In this document: in pieces, positions 20,201 through 28,064 of the stretch
How positions within the stretch are numbered: the stretch's first letter is position 1
How the letters are laid out: every line of letters begins with the position of its first letter
Assembly: GCA_905221605.1 (NCBI GenBank)
Contig: CAJNDS010002433.1
Location: 137,501-175,000, forward strand
Direction of reading: 5' to 3'
DNA: 37,500 nucleotides
From: Symbiodinium natans
Lineage: Eukaryota > Sar > Dinophyceae > Suessiales > Symbiodiniaceae
Position numbers and translations under genes: made by a program
The notes under the pieces: generated by a model
Told to the model about the DNA's origin: nothing
The model's database searches: none
The model's input: only the letters and a program-made list of their open reading frames with translations

Positions 20201-23200
20201 ACGAAGGGGGTCAGGGTTTAGGGCCCCCCCCCAATTGGAAAAAACCATTTGCCCACGAAGGGGGTCAGGGTGGAAAAAAACCATTTGCCCACGAAGGGGG
20301 TCAGGGTTTAGGCCCCCCCCCGGGTGGAAAAAAACCATTTGCCCACGAAGAGGGTCAGGGTTTAGGGCCCCCCCGGGTGGAAAAAAACCATTTGCCCACG
20401 AAGGGGGTCAGGGTTTAGGGCCCGAAGGCTCGGTTTTGATCAAAAATCCAGAAAACGAGAGCCCACCCAGAACCGTCGATTTCAGAACAAAAAAATCGCA
20501 TTTTGAACTGGGACCCGGGCCGATCCTGGGGTCCCCCTCATTTGGGGTGTTTTTGGAGGCACGGCCCAGGAAAAAAACCATTTGCCCACGAAGGGGGTCA
20601 GGGTTTAGGGCCCAGAAAAAAAACCACATGCCCACGAAGGTCATTAGGGTTTAAATATACATAGTAAGAGAGGGTTTAGGGGTTAGGGTTCAGGCTTCGG
20701 GTTTAGAGTTTAGGGTTCAGGGTTGAACCCTAGTTTGGTCTGCAAGCGCCGACGGCTCCCTGATAAGGGCTTAGGTCTAGGGCCCGGATGTTAAAGACCC
20801 CAAGCCCTGGAACTTGAACCCTAAACCCTGAACCCTAAAACCTAAACCTTAAACCCTGAACCCTCACGTCACAGAGACATGCCATTAATTACTTCTCTCC
20901 AACATCTAAAGCACGAAACCCAGTAAGTGGCGATGTAACTCACCTCCCCGGAAGTGAACATGTCGGGCTAAACCCTAAGCACTGAACCCTAAACCCTAAA
21001 CCCTAAACCCTAAACCCTAAACCCTAAACCCTAAACCCTAAACCCTAAACCCTAAACCCTAAACCCTAAACCCTAAACCCTAAACCCTAAACCCTAAACC
21101 CTAAACCCTAAACCCTAAACCCTAGGTTGCGGTGTCGAGACTCGTATGTATATATATATATATATATGTATGTATTTATATTGAGACTTCCTTGCTGATT
21201 TTGATGTTGCGTTTTGGGGTTTAGGGGTTTACATGGGGTTTCCGGGCGTGGGGTGTTTAGGCGGTTTGGGCTTAGGTGCAAATCGAGCAGCAGGTTGGAT
21301 TTCAAATCACAGGCCCGGTTTAGGGTTTAGGGTTTAGGGTTTAGGGTTAGCCCTGAGAAACGAATTTATCCGACTTCGTTTCAGGGGCCTCACCAGAATC
21401 CATGGCAAAGCCGGGTCCGGATGGACAACAAAAATGGTGTTAGGGGTTTAGGGCTTAGGGCTTTTGTTTGAGGGGCTTGTGCTTTAAGGTCAGAGACCCC
21501 AAAACCTCTTAATTAAGGAATATACCTTAAAATCATAAGAGGGTTTAGGGTTTAGGGTTTAGGGTTTAGGGGCCTTGGAGTCTCTGGGAGGTTCCTTTTT
21601 GAGGGTCTGTCTGGGCCGTGGGCATGTAGGGTTCAAGAATTCAGGGCTTAGGGGGAAGGGGCTTCTGGGCAAGGGGTCTTTTGAGGGCTTTAGGGCTTAG
21701 GACTTTGGGGTGTTGGGTTGAACCCAAAGCCCGAAGCCCAGCCTGTGCCAAGACTTCGATGCAACGGGGCTTGGGTTTAGGGTCTAGGGTCTAGGGTCTG
21801 GGGTCTAGGGTCCGGGGGTTCAGGGTCCAGGGTCTAGGGTCTAGGGTTTCGGGTTTAGGGTTCAGGGTTCAGGGTCTACTTCGAGTGCCTAGAATATCCG
21901 TGTAACTTACAAAAGGAAGCCCTACAAGCTCCAAATCTTACCAGCTCTACAAGCCCCTCCAAGCCGTAAAACGCCCGACACCCTGCAAGCCTTCCAGCCC
22001 CCAACCCTAAACACCCTAAACACCCTAAACACCCTAAACACCCTAAACACCCTAAACACCCTAAACACCCTAAACACCCTAAACACCCTAGACACCCTAA
22101 ACACCCTAAACACCCTAAACACCCTAAACACCCTAGAGACCTAAACCCTAAACCCTAAACCCTAAACCCTAAACCCTAAACCCTAAACCCTAAACCCTAA
22201 ACCCTAAACCCTAAACCCTAAACCCTAAACCCTAAACCCTAAACCCTAAACCCTAAACCCTAAACCCTAAACCCTACATTGCTAAACTCCAGCAACCCTC
22301 CCAAAAGGCCCACACCCTTCAACCAGGTGGCCGAGGTCATCGCGGAGCAGCTTGGCGTGGAGAAGGACCAGGTCACCCGGGAGGCCCTCCGTTTTTGGGT
22401 TCAAGGGTTGAGGGTTTAGGGTTTAGGGTTTAGGGTTTAGGGTTTATGGTTTTGTTTTTTCAAGGGCTTCGGGTTTAGGGTTTCGGGTTTATGTTTTTTT
22501 GGATTTTGGGTTTGGGGGGTCTTGGCTGAAGTTTCCAAGCATCCTCCCCCCAAACCCTCCTGTGGCCAGTTCTCTAGGGTATGGTCCCTCTTGCAGCAGC
22601 CACCCTGAAAAGGACACTTGTTTGGGCATGCGGAAGGCGGCCTAGCTTAGTTCGGGGAACCCTGAACCCTTTAACCACGCCCCTGTGCAAGCCCAAAACA
22701 GATTGCCGCATTCTCCAGCAGACCTCGTGGCACTTGCTCCTTTGACAGCCACGATGTGCCTGCGTGGCCACGTAGGGGGTGTTGGAGATCCAGCCGAGTT
22801 GTAAGTCTGCAATCCCAACGTGGCGTGGCACATCCTCACCAGGCTTGCTTTGGTGGTTTGGTGGTTTGCAAACCTAGATAGCGGGCTCATGATCTAGAAT
22901 CTTGACCTATCTCTCGTTTGGGCTGCACCCGCCCAACCATGAGTCAGAGCCGCCGAGCTTTCCGAATCCCACCCTAACCCCTGAACCCTAAGCCCTAGAA
23001 CGCGTCAGCCCTATGCCGAAACCTTGAACCCTCTACGGCACCTGAAAAGGCGACGCTGACGGAGTTGGGCGCGGACTCATTGGACATTGTGGAGTCGGTG
23101 TTTCGTGGCTGCAGATTCTTGGGAACAGGTTCGGTTCAGGGTCTAGGGTTCAGGGTTTAGGGTTTAGGGTTTAAGGTTTAGGGTTTAGGGTTTAGGGTTT

Positions 23201-24731
23201 AGGGTTTAGGGTTTAGGGCTTAGAGTTTAGGGTTTAGGGTTTAGGATTTAAAATTTCGCACAAATCTGGGTGCCCTTCAACCCTACAGCACCCTGACTGT
23301 TCCCAACCCCCCCCCCCCCGGCTGAATCTGCGCAGATTTCCAGCCAGAAGCCCCAAATCGTACCCCAGACTCCAGGCCTTAAGTCCTAAACCCCAAACCC
23401 CAACCCCTAAACCCTACACTCCAAGCCCCCCTAACCCCAAACCGTAAACCCTAAATTCTCAAACCTAATCCCTGAACCCTCAACCCTAAGCCCCAAACCC
23501 GCAACCCAAAACCCTAAGCCCCAAACCCCAAACCCCAAACCCCAAACCCTAAACCCTAAACCCTAAACCCCTAAACCCTTAACCCTAAACCCCTAAGTAA
23601 CCTCCGAGTAAAACGCGGAAGGATGGCCCTGGAGGAGGCCTTCGACATTGAGCTCCCCGACGAGGCATCGCATGGTTTAGGGTTTAGGGCTTAGGGTTTC
23701 GAGGGTTTCGAGGGTGTTGAGGGGCTTTGAGGTTCAGGACCCCCAAACCCCCCAAATGAAGCAACTAAGGATCCAGTTCTGATGTCGGGAGCATCCCTAA
23801 ACCCTACACCCTACACCCTAAACCCCAAACCCTAAACCCTAAGCCCTAAACCCTAAACCCTAAACCCTAAGCCCTAAACCCTAAACCTACGGGTCAAGCG
23901 GTTCTTGTCGAGTTAAAGTTTGGGTTTAGGGTTTAGGGTTTAGGGTTTAGGGTAGAGGGTTTAGGGTTTAGGGTTTAGGGTTGAGGGTTGAGGGTTTAGG
24001 GTTTAGGGTTTAGGGTTTTGGTTAGGGTTTAGGCTTTAAGGTTTGGGGATTAGGCCGGCAATTGGCTTCTGAGAGCTCCTCGCGTATGTATTTGTTGCAG
24101 GTTTGGGTTTTGGGTTTAGGGTTTAGGGTTTAGGGTTTAGGGTTTAGGGTTTAGGGTTTAGGGTTTAAGGGTTCAGTGTTTTCGTGTACGGTTGCAGGGC
24201 TGAGAGGTTCGGAGGGTTTTAGAGGTTCGGTATGGGGTTTTGGGCTTTCGGGCTTCAGGGCCCATTCTGGGCAAGCCTGACACCTTGGTCCCACTACAGG
24301 CGTTTGGCGGTAATTTTGGGTGGTGTGACGTGTTTACAGTGTTTGCTCAACCCTAAGCTTGAGATGTTCCCCCTTGTACTAAGGAGCGTCCTTGAAAGGG
24401 ATTAATTACAGGGCCCCCGGTTATAGTTCCTATCAAGGATTGTTTGTCTAGGGGGAACATCCCAACCCTAAACCCTGAAACCGAAGCTCGTGAATGGCAG
24501 GAGACGACCCCACTGAAGAACTGCGGCGACGTGATGGATCTGATCCAGAGCACTTTGGCCCCAAACCCCAAACCCCAAACCCCAAACCCCAAACCCCAAA
24601 CCCCAAACCCCAAACCCCAAACCCCAAACCCCAAACCCCAAACCCCAGACCCCAGACCCCAGACCCCAGACCCCAGACCCCAAACCCCAGACCCCAAACC
24701 ACAACCCCGAACCCTAAACCCTAAGCCCTAA
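11224..24731 (+). CDS. ACP: Plastid acyl carrier protein gene, copy A (8 exons, complete)
   Basis: Spliced from 11224-11273, 12588-12620, 13487-13553, 19310-19339, 22327-22383, 23050-23099, 23622-23664 and 24501-24731, giving about 185 residues. The core is a textbook type II ACP: VAEVIAEQLGVEKDQVTRE, then ATLTELGADSLDIVES, then MALEEAFDIELPDE, then a C-terminal helix ending DLIQSTLA. The Ser of GADSLD (codon 23077-23079) is the expected 4'-phosphopantetheine site. The protein would carry growing acyl chains in plastid type II fatty acid synthesis. N-terminal parts: a start in GCCATGG context, a moderately hydrophobic signal segment, then FVSP, which fits the dinoflagellate plastid FVAP motif. 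Every acceptor is AG|G; donors are GT or GC. All phases agree, so it may be functional despite introns of 0.5-5.8 kb full of telomeric repeats. It could also be a decayed paralogue; no transcript evidence is available here. Confidence 0.85.
11290..11486. repeat. TTTAGGG arrays at the start of ACP-A intron 1
   Basis: Two TTTAGGG runs (11290-11390 and 11420-11486) split by a short unique piece. Confidence 0.95.
11570..11735. repeat. CCCTATAAA/CCCCATAAA variant array
   Basis: Degenerate units of the CCCTAAA type with an inserted TA or AT (CCCTATAAA, CCCCATAAA, CCCTAGAAA). Confidence 0.85.
11736..12261. other. Unique DNA inside ACP-A intron 1
   Basis: Mostly unique, with G-tracts (11968-11992) and a short TTTAGGG run at 11878-11898. 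Open frames on both strands overlap and look non-coding. The last 70 bp (12192-12262) are a diverged duplicate of 20905-20967, sharing AAAGCACGAA and GTCGGGCTAAACCC. Both copies are followed by CCCTAAA arrays. Confidence 0.55.
12262..12580. repeat. CCCTAAA arrays before ACP-A exon 2
   Basis: CCCTAAA runs at 12262-12385 and 12470-12560, separated by about 80 bp of unique DNA. Confidence 0.95.
12588..12620 (+). CDS. ACP: ACP-A exon 2 (signal-peptide segment, tentative)
   Basis: CCCAG|G acceptor, then MGFLLFRWLG in the right phase. The donor is CT|GTGGCA (12621) or TG|GCAAGG (12624). Both keep phase 2 and join to exon 3. It corresponds by position and phase to the much more hydrophobic exon 2 of copy B. 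CCCTAAA lies upstream and TTTAGGG downstream (from 12664). Confidence 0.4.
12664..13010. repeat. TTTAGGG array, then GGGTCTTCA 9-bp tandem repeat
   Basis: TTTAGGG units to 12812, a short C-rich piece, then about a dozen copies of a 9-bp unit GGGTCTTCA (12885-13008), apparently a private variant of the telomeric motif. Confidence 0.9.
13066..13480. repeat. CCCTAGA then CCCTAAA array before ACP-A exon 3
   Basis: Seven CCCTAGA units (13080-13127) precede about 300 bp of CCCTAAA. The run ends within 10 bp of the exon 3 acceptor. Confidence 0.95.
13487..13553 (+). CDS. ACP: ACP-A exon 3 (plastid transit segment)
   Basis: 67 nt, AG|G acceptor at 13486, donor CTGAAG|GTGCCC. It encodes SVT then FVSPAPALRTQRAVAV then LLK. 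FVSP is read as the Phe-containing motif at the start of dinoflagellate plastid transit peptides. Copy B has a 67-nt homologue with FVSPSPALRTQRSVAV at the same phase. The conservation of protein despite third-base changes argues for selection. Confidence 0.85.
13587..14190. other. TTTAGGG runs and unique DNA, start of ACP-A intron 3
   Basis: A short TTTAGGG run (13587-13632), a C15 homopolymer near 13664-13678, about 450 bp of unique DNA without a convincing frame, then TTTAGGG units (14151-14190). Confidence 0.6.
14191..15586 (+). mobile_element. Minisatellite-bearing element, copy 1
   Basis: 5' end TTCAAGAGCTCTTGGTCGAG, then CCCACCCACCC and CCCATAACATTAAGAAA. 3' end GGTTTATAATTATATGGTAG then GAGAGG. 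Both ends are shared with copies at 19421, 24735 and 30359. Inside: a degenerate repeat built on TTGAGGCCCTGAAACCCTAAAC (14390-15190) and an array of about ten 20-bp units TTCGTGGGCAAGGCCCAAA (15196-15385), with four inverted units at 15475-15550. Flanked by TTTAGGG on both sides. No protein recognised. Confidence 0.7.
15587..15899. other. TTTAGGG run and unique island
   Basis: TTTAGGG units to 15646, then a 180-bp GC-rich island. The minus strand of the island has a 34-codon frame from ATG near 15762 to 15661, without recognisable similarity. A TTTAGGG remnant lies near 15815. Confidence 0.45.
15900..16165. repeat. 90-bp tandem repeat, three copies
   Basis: Units of about 90 bp share ACCATTTTGGG, GGTTTTAGGTCCGGGGGAAA and CATCCTCCTGCTGC. 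The repeats start near 15926, 16017 and 16107. Open frames here are a by-product of the period being a multiple of three. Confidence 0.85.
16166..17580. repeat. 41-bp palindromic satellite with two inserts
   Basis: About 25 units with core CCCTCGTACGAGGATTTAG followed by GCCCTAAACCCTCGTCG. CTCGTACGAG is a perfect palindrome in each unit. Two nearly identical inserts of about 125 bp (16650-16774 and 17091-17217) divide the array into blocks, so a larger unit has been duplicated. Confidence 0.92.
17581..18974. other. Degenerate TTTAGGG DNA with AT and G tracts
   Basis: A TA-rich microsatellite (17618-17660), a unique 160-bp island (17660-17820), degenerate TTTAGGG-type DNA (17820-18260 and 18430-18730), a very G-rich tract (18765-18826), and AT-rich unique pieces (18260-18430 and 18840-18970). 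No gene recognised. Confidence 0.6.
18975..19250. repeat. CCCTAAA and CCCTACA array before ACP-A exon 4
   Basis: C-rich strand repeats with a block of about six CCCTACA units (19140-19180). Confidence 0.93.
19310..19339 (+). CDS. ACP: ACP-A exon 4 (linker, 10 codons)
   Basis: 30 nt, GTGCAG|G acceptor, donor GGAAAG|GCGGGG (GC). It encodes AEATSETAGK. Copy B has AEASSDTMEK in an exon of the same length and phase, which is what identifies it. It joins the transit segment to the first ACP helix. TTTAGGG-type repeats begin within 10 bp downstream. Confidence 0.85.
19421..20672 (+). mobile_element. Minisatellite-bearing element, copy 2
   Basis: 5' end TTCAGCATCTCAAGTCCAAG, with CCCACCCACCC and CCCATAACATTGAGAAA. 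3' end CCCACGAAGGTCATTAGG then GTAAGAGAGG. The interior is an array of roughly 60-bp units (19741-20425, last units 20570-20645) containing CCATTTGCCCACGAAGG and TCAGGGTTTAGGGCCCC, different from the other copies except for the shared core TTCGTGGGCAA. Flanked by TTTAGGG-type repeats on both sides. It lies in ACP-A intron 4. Confidence 0.75.
20673..21124. repeat. TTTAGGG-type then CCCTAAA arrays
   Basis: G-rich units to about 20730, then C-rich units (20815-20865), the 60-bp segment duplicated from 12192-12262 (20905-20967), and a perfect CCCTAAA array (20968-21124). Confidence 0.9.
21125..22000. other. TA microsatellite and degenerate TTTAGGG/GGGTCTA DNA
   Basis: (TA)n at 21148-21170, then degenerate G-rich repeats to 21880, including GGGTCTA units (21775-21850), then about 120 bp of unique DNA. 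No gene seen. Confidence 0.6.
22001..22280. repeat. CACCCTAAA 9-bp array then CCCTAAA array
   Basis: About 14 units of CACCCTAAA (22005-22135) switch abruptly to CCCTAAA (22140-22275). Ends about 50 bp before ACP-A exon 5. Confidence 0.95.
22327..22383 (+). CDS. ACP: ACP-A exon 5 (helix 1 of ACP)
   Basis: 57 nt in phase 0, CAACCAG|G acceptor, donor CGGGAG|GCCCTC (GC). It encodes VAEVIAEQLGVEKDQVTRE, the standard first helix and loop of type II ACP. Copy B differs by one residue (VAGVIAEQ). Confidence 0.95.
22384..23049. other. ACP-A intron 5
   Basis: Starts with TTTAGGG-type repeats (22395-22500), holds about 430 bp of unique DNA (22540-22970) with minus-strand frames that look non-coding, and ends with degenerate CCCTAAA units (22972-23035). 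Confidence 0.75.
23050..23099 (+). CDS. ACP: ACP-A exon 6 (phosphopantetheine site)
   Basis: 50 nt, GAAAAG|G acceptor, donor TCGGT|GTTTCG. It encodes ATLTELGADSLDIVES plus two bases of the next Val codon. The Ser in GADSLD (23077-23079) is the prosthetic group attachment residue. Same protein as copy B exon 6, with many silent differences. Confidence 0.97.
23100..23621. other. ACP-A intron 6
   Basis: TTTAGGG array (23128-23250), a C10 tract near 23310, then CCCCAAA/CCCTAAA units (23385-23596). GT donor and AG acceptor. Confidence 0.8.
23622..23664 (+). CDS. ACP: ACP-A exon 7 (helices 2-3)
   Basis: 43 nt, GGAAG|G acceptor completing the Val codon, donor GACGAG|GCATCG (GC). It encodes MALEEAFDIELPDE, the conserved ACP segment after DSL. 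Confidence 0.95.
23665..24500. other. ACP-A intron 7
   Basis: TTTAGGG-type units (23670-23735 and 23918-24180) with a CCCTAAA run between (23795-23887), unique DNA (24180-24345), the MITE-like element at 24361-24463, then CCCTAAA remnants just before the acceptor. Confidence 0.75.
24361..24463. mobile_element. MITE-like element, family 3 copy b
   Basis: About 103 bp with ends GAGATGTTCCCCC and GGGGGAACATCCC. Uninterrupted. It sits 37 bp upstream of ACP-A exon 8. Confidence 0.7.
24501..24731 (+). CDS. ACP: ACP-A exon 8 (last helix and repeat-encoded tail)
   Basis: GGCAG|G acceptor. It encodes ETTPLKNCGDVMDLIQSTLA, which aligns with the C-terminal helix of ACP. With no stop there, the frame continues through CCCCAAA and CCCCAGA repeats, giving about 56 further residues of PNPKPQT/PDPRPQT heptads to a TAA at 24729-24731. 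Either the protein has this Pro-rich tail, or a GC donor (TTG|GCCCCA at 24558) ends the exon and a short last exon was missed. The CCCTAAA form would have supplied a stop; the CCCCAAA form has none in any frame. Confidence 0.8.
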   Translation, partial: ETTPLKNCGDVMDLIQSTLAPNPKPQTPNPKPQTPNPKPQTPNPKPQTPDPRPQTPDPRPQTPDPKPQPRTLNPKP

Positions 24732-24734
24732 ACC

Positions 24735-25315
24735 CTCTCTACCATATATATTTAAACCTTAATTGTATTTTCAAAATTTGGCCGCTTTATTTTCAGAATT
24801 TGGCCGCTTTATTTTCAGAATTTGGCCGCTTTATTTTCAGAATTTGGCCGCTTTATTTTCAGAATGAGCCAAAATCAGGCCAAAGGCTAATTGAATTTCA
24901 GAATTTGGCCGCTTTATTTTCAGAATTTGGCCGCTTTATTTTCAGAATTTGGCCGCTTTATTTTCAGAATTTGGCCGCTTTATTTTCAGAAATTGGCCGC
25001 TTCAGAATTTGGCCGCTTTATTTTCAGAATTTGGCCGCTTTATTTTCAGAATTTGGCCGCTTTATTTTCAGAATTTGGCCGTTTTATTTTCAGAATTTGG
25101 CCGCTTTATTTTCAGAATTTGGCCGCTTTATTTTCAGAATTTGGCCGCTTTATTTTCAGAATTTGGCCGTTTTATTTTCAGAATTTGGCCGCTTTATTTT
25201 CAGAATTTAGCCGTTTTTGGCTTTCTCAATGTAGTGGGATTCTCTGGGTGGGTGGGTGTTATATCCGAGCCGTAAATAAAGCTTAATCATAAAGCTGCTC
25301 GACCCGGAGTGCTGA
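24735..25315 (-). mobile_element. Minisatellite-bearing element, copy 3
   Basis: Minus orientation. 5' end (at 25315) TTCAGCACTCCGGGTCGAGC, then CACCCACCCACCC and CCCACTACATTGAGAAA. 3' end (at 24735) GGTTTAAATATATATGGTAG then AGAGG. The interior is about 18 units of a 21-bp repeat, TTTGGCCGCTTTATTTTCAG plus one A, including one break (24866-24900). Flanked on both sides by C-rich repeats in plus orientation, that is TTTAGGG in element orientation. It begins four bases after the ACP-A stop codon. Confidence 0.75.
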
Positions 25316-26220
25316 ACCCTAAACCTAAACCCTAAACCCTAAGCCCTAAACCCTAAACCCTAACCCCTAAGCCCCAAGCCCTAAACACCCTACATTGAGG
25401 GGGGGTTACCTAGGGCTTTAGGGTTGTTGAGGGAGTGGAGGTGTTTACGGCTAGTGCACGGGCTCAGGGGTTTAGGGGTGTTTAGAGGTGAGGCTCAGGG
25501 TTGAGGATTGAGGGGCTTAGTCTTTAGGGTTGAAAATTAAAGGCTTAGCTCCAAACTGTAAACCGTAAACCCCAAGCCCCAAACTAACCCCAACCCCAAA
25601 CCCCAAACCCCAAACCCCAAACCCCAAACCCCAAACCCCAAACCCCAAACCCCAAACCCCAAACCCCAAACCCCAAACCCCAACCCCAAACCCCAAACCC
25701 CAAACCCCAAACCCCAAACCCCAAACCCCAAACCCCAAACCCCAAACCCCAAACCCCAAACCCCAAACCCCAAACCCCAAACCCCAAACCCCAAACCCCA
25801 GACCCTAGACCCTAGACCCTGAACCCTAACTACCCTGCGACCCTGTACGACCCAGGCAAGCTCTGAGGGAGCCAACGGAGGAGAGCCCGGCGTGAAGGAA
25901 GCATGTTTGGAGGGGCCAGCAGGGGCCCCTAAACCCTAAACCCTAAACCCTAAAACCCTAAACCCTGAACCCTGAACCCTAAACCCTAAACCCTGAACCC
26001 TAAATCCTAAACCCTGAACCCTGAACCCTAAACGACCTTTAGGAGGGCTTAGGGTGAATAGTTTTAGGGGCGGCTGGGGGTTCGCTTGGGGGCCAGGTAA
26101 CGGAAAGCAAAGGATGAACAGGCAGTCCCCTCTTTTGGACCTCTTAGGGTTTAGGGTTTAGGGCTTAGGGTTTAGGGTTTAGGGTTTAGGGGTTACGTAG
26201 GGTTTAGGGTTTAGGGTTGG
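25316..26220. repeat. Intergenic telomere-variant arrays
   Basis: CCCTAAA (25316-25392), degenerate TTTAGGG (25405-25535), a homogeneous CCCCAAA array (25555-25800) with a CCCTAGA end (25800-25825), a unique 95-bp piece, CCCTAAA/CCCTGAA (25925-26035), and TTTAGGG (26140-26220). Open frames in the CCCCAAA array are trivial. Confidence 0.9.
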
Positions 26221-26880
26221 AGTGACACGGTCCCTTGACATGGTCCCTTAAAAGGTGCTAATGTAGGGGCCCTTGTTTTTTTTTTTATAGAGGGTACATG
26301 AGGGGGAGATAGGGGATCCCCTTTCAATGCCTGCCCAGATATCCATGGGCCTTGAGGTATTGAAGCCTTCAGTGTGATTTCTGGCTTCTCTGCCTTGGGA
26401 AAACCCCAAACCAGAGATGTGTTTAAGCTTTATATAGGGTTTAGGATTGAAGGTTTTCAGGCTTTAGGCCTTAGGCTTTGGGGTCGAGGCTTCTGACGAT
26501 GTATTTACCGGCTCTTTGTAGAGAACTGGTGGGGGGGGGGGTTAGGGTTTAGGGTGTGTGACATGCTCCGCACACACCACCACGCAGGGCGTGTGTTGTG
26601 GTGTGCGCCCAGGTTCACTGATCTGCCCAACCCACCCACCCAGTTTATGACCCTTGCCTGGTTTAGGGTATTTGTTGTCGGCTGTCTGGGCGACTTCGTA
26701 GTTTTTTTCGCCAATAGAGACCATGAGAAGCACCAGGTTTTTGAGTAGGAATGATCAGAAGCATAGCAACACCAAGTACAAAATGCCAACCCTGCCTCCC
26801 TAGATGTGTACACGTGAACTCGCAAGTTTAGGAAGAGGCTTCGTGGGAATTCCTTCATGCCGGTGCGCAAAAGCCAGCAC
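26221..26880. other. Unique intergenic DNA
   Basis: About 660 bp of mixed sequence with a G12 tract (26530-26541) and short TTTAGGG remnants. A minus-strand frame of 138 codons (26921-26505) has no recognisable domain. It overlaps the better candidate at 26881-27042 in another frame. Confidence 0.4.
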
Positions 26881-27042
26881 CTAAGTTGCTGCATCCATGT
26901 TCCTGGGCTGAGGACGTTCATTCATCCAGCATTCGCACAGCCTCCTTAGGTAAGGAATGGTGGGTCCATCTTTCAACCGAACTGCAAGATACACCGCGTC
27001 CTCACCTGTAGCCAGTGGAAGGGAGACGACTGAAGGAGCATT
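26881..27042 (-). pseudogene. Possible coding fragment, function unknown
   Basis: A 53-codon minus-strand frame ending in TAG (26883-26881) includes DAVYLAVRLKDGPTIPYLRR and a Cys/Trp/Met-containing tail, which reads like globular protein. A possible acceptor CTTCAG lies at about 27031. The adjoining upstream frame (VERATEKVLEMLLQSSPFHW, about 27087-27013) is also protein-like but out of phase, as if a frameshift separates them. I do not recognise the protein. The plus strand has two GTAAGG motifs (26946 and 27089) that could be donors of a plus-strand gene instead. Confidence 0.3.
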
Positions 27043-27221
27043 TCAAGCACCTTTTCCGTTGCCCTCTCAACTCCATCAGGGAGGCCAAGGTAAGGCTTTT
27101 CGGGTTGAGATAGTTCACGGCTCACGGGTTTGTAGGGCTTGCCCCCCAAACCCTGGTTGAAGGCTAGTGGGTTAGAAGTAGACGTTGAGCCCGAGAACAC
27201 AGGCAACGGTTTAGGGCTCCT

Positions 27222-27715
27222 AAACCCTAAACCCTAAAGCTTAAACCCTAAACCCTAAACCCTAAACCCTAAACCCTAAACCCTAAACCCTAAACCCTAA
27301 ACCCTAAACCCTAAACCCTAAACCCTAAACCCTAAACCCTCGCAAGCCTGAAGGGTTTTCGGGTTTCGGGCTTGGGAAACCTGACCCTTAAGGGCTTACG
27401 GTCTTCAGCTAAAACCTAAAATTGTCCCCCGTGTGTGACAGCTCTTAGGGTTTTAGGGTTTACTTTGGGTTTAGGGTTTAGGGTTCAGGGTTGAGCGTTT
27501 TAGGGTTTAAAGGTTCAGGATCGACCCTGCATGGAGGCCGAGGCGATTTTTTCTTGCGTATGAGCTCAGGGAGCATCCTATGGTTTCCAATAACGCGGCG
27601 CGGGCATGAGAAAGCGGCCTGAGGGTTTTGAGGGTTTGAGGGTTGAGGGTCAGGGTTCAGGGTTTTGGGTTCAGGGTTTAGGGTTTAGGGTTTAGGGTTT
27701 AGGGTTTAGGGAAAT
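27222..27715. repeat. CCCTAAA array then TTTAGGG-type runs
   Basis: CCCTAAA at 27222-27340, a switch to G-rich units from 27350, unique pieces (27380-27440 and 27520-27620) and TTTAGGG at 27640-27712. Confidence 0.88.
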
Positions 27716-28060
27716 TAACTTAAACCTTGAGACTTTCATTCAAAGAGCCCCCTAACCTTGGGGAAGCAGTGGCGTGACGTCGTGGCGTACGTGTGGCAGA
27801 CGAAGACCCCTTGGGAAAGTTACCGCTTTCGAGTTTGTCTTATAGGGTTCTTACGGGAGTGGGGTTCAAGGGGGGGTATATAACCCAAGGCTCCCCAATA
27901 CTCCCTACTATGCCCTGAGGCTCCCTAAGCTTCCCTAAGGCCCGAAGGTTCCCTAGGTACCTACCCCCCTTGAAATATAATTGTCTTTGGGCCCGAAGGT
28001 CAAGCCGGCTTTAGGGTTAAGAGAGGATTTAGGGTTGAGGGCTTAGGGTAGAGGGCTTGG
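27716..28060. other. Unique island
   Basis: About 300 bp of unique DNA. A plus-strand stretch near 27770-27885 is open and Trp-rich (QWRDVVAYVWQTKTPWESYR), but it lacks a good AG|G acceptor. From 27890 on there are repeated GGCTCCC/CTCCCTA motifs. Confidence 0.35.
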
Positions 28061-28064
28061 AAGG

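Noticed and set aside
22574-22890. Minus-strand frames of 82-85 codons in ACP-A intron 5
   Set aside because: Two overlapping frames without domain, codon bias or splice context. They lie inside an intron and oppose the gene.
24353-25875. Long open frames of GVWGLGF or PNPKPQT type on either strand
   Set aside because: They are translations of CCCCAAA arrays, which lack stops in all frames. Only the stretch continuing from ACP exon 8 (24501-24731) is retained, with a caveat.
27770-27890. Trp-rich open stretch QWRDVVAYVWQTKTPWESYR
   Set aside because: Protein-like, but no acceptor of the AG|G type, no similarity recognised, and TTTAGGG on both sides.
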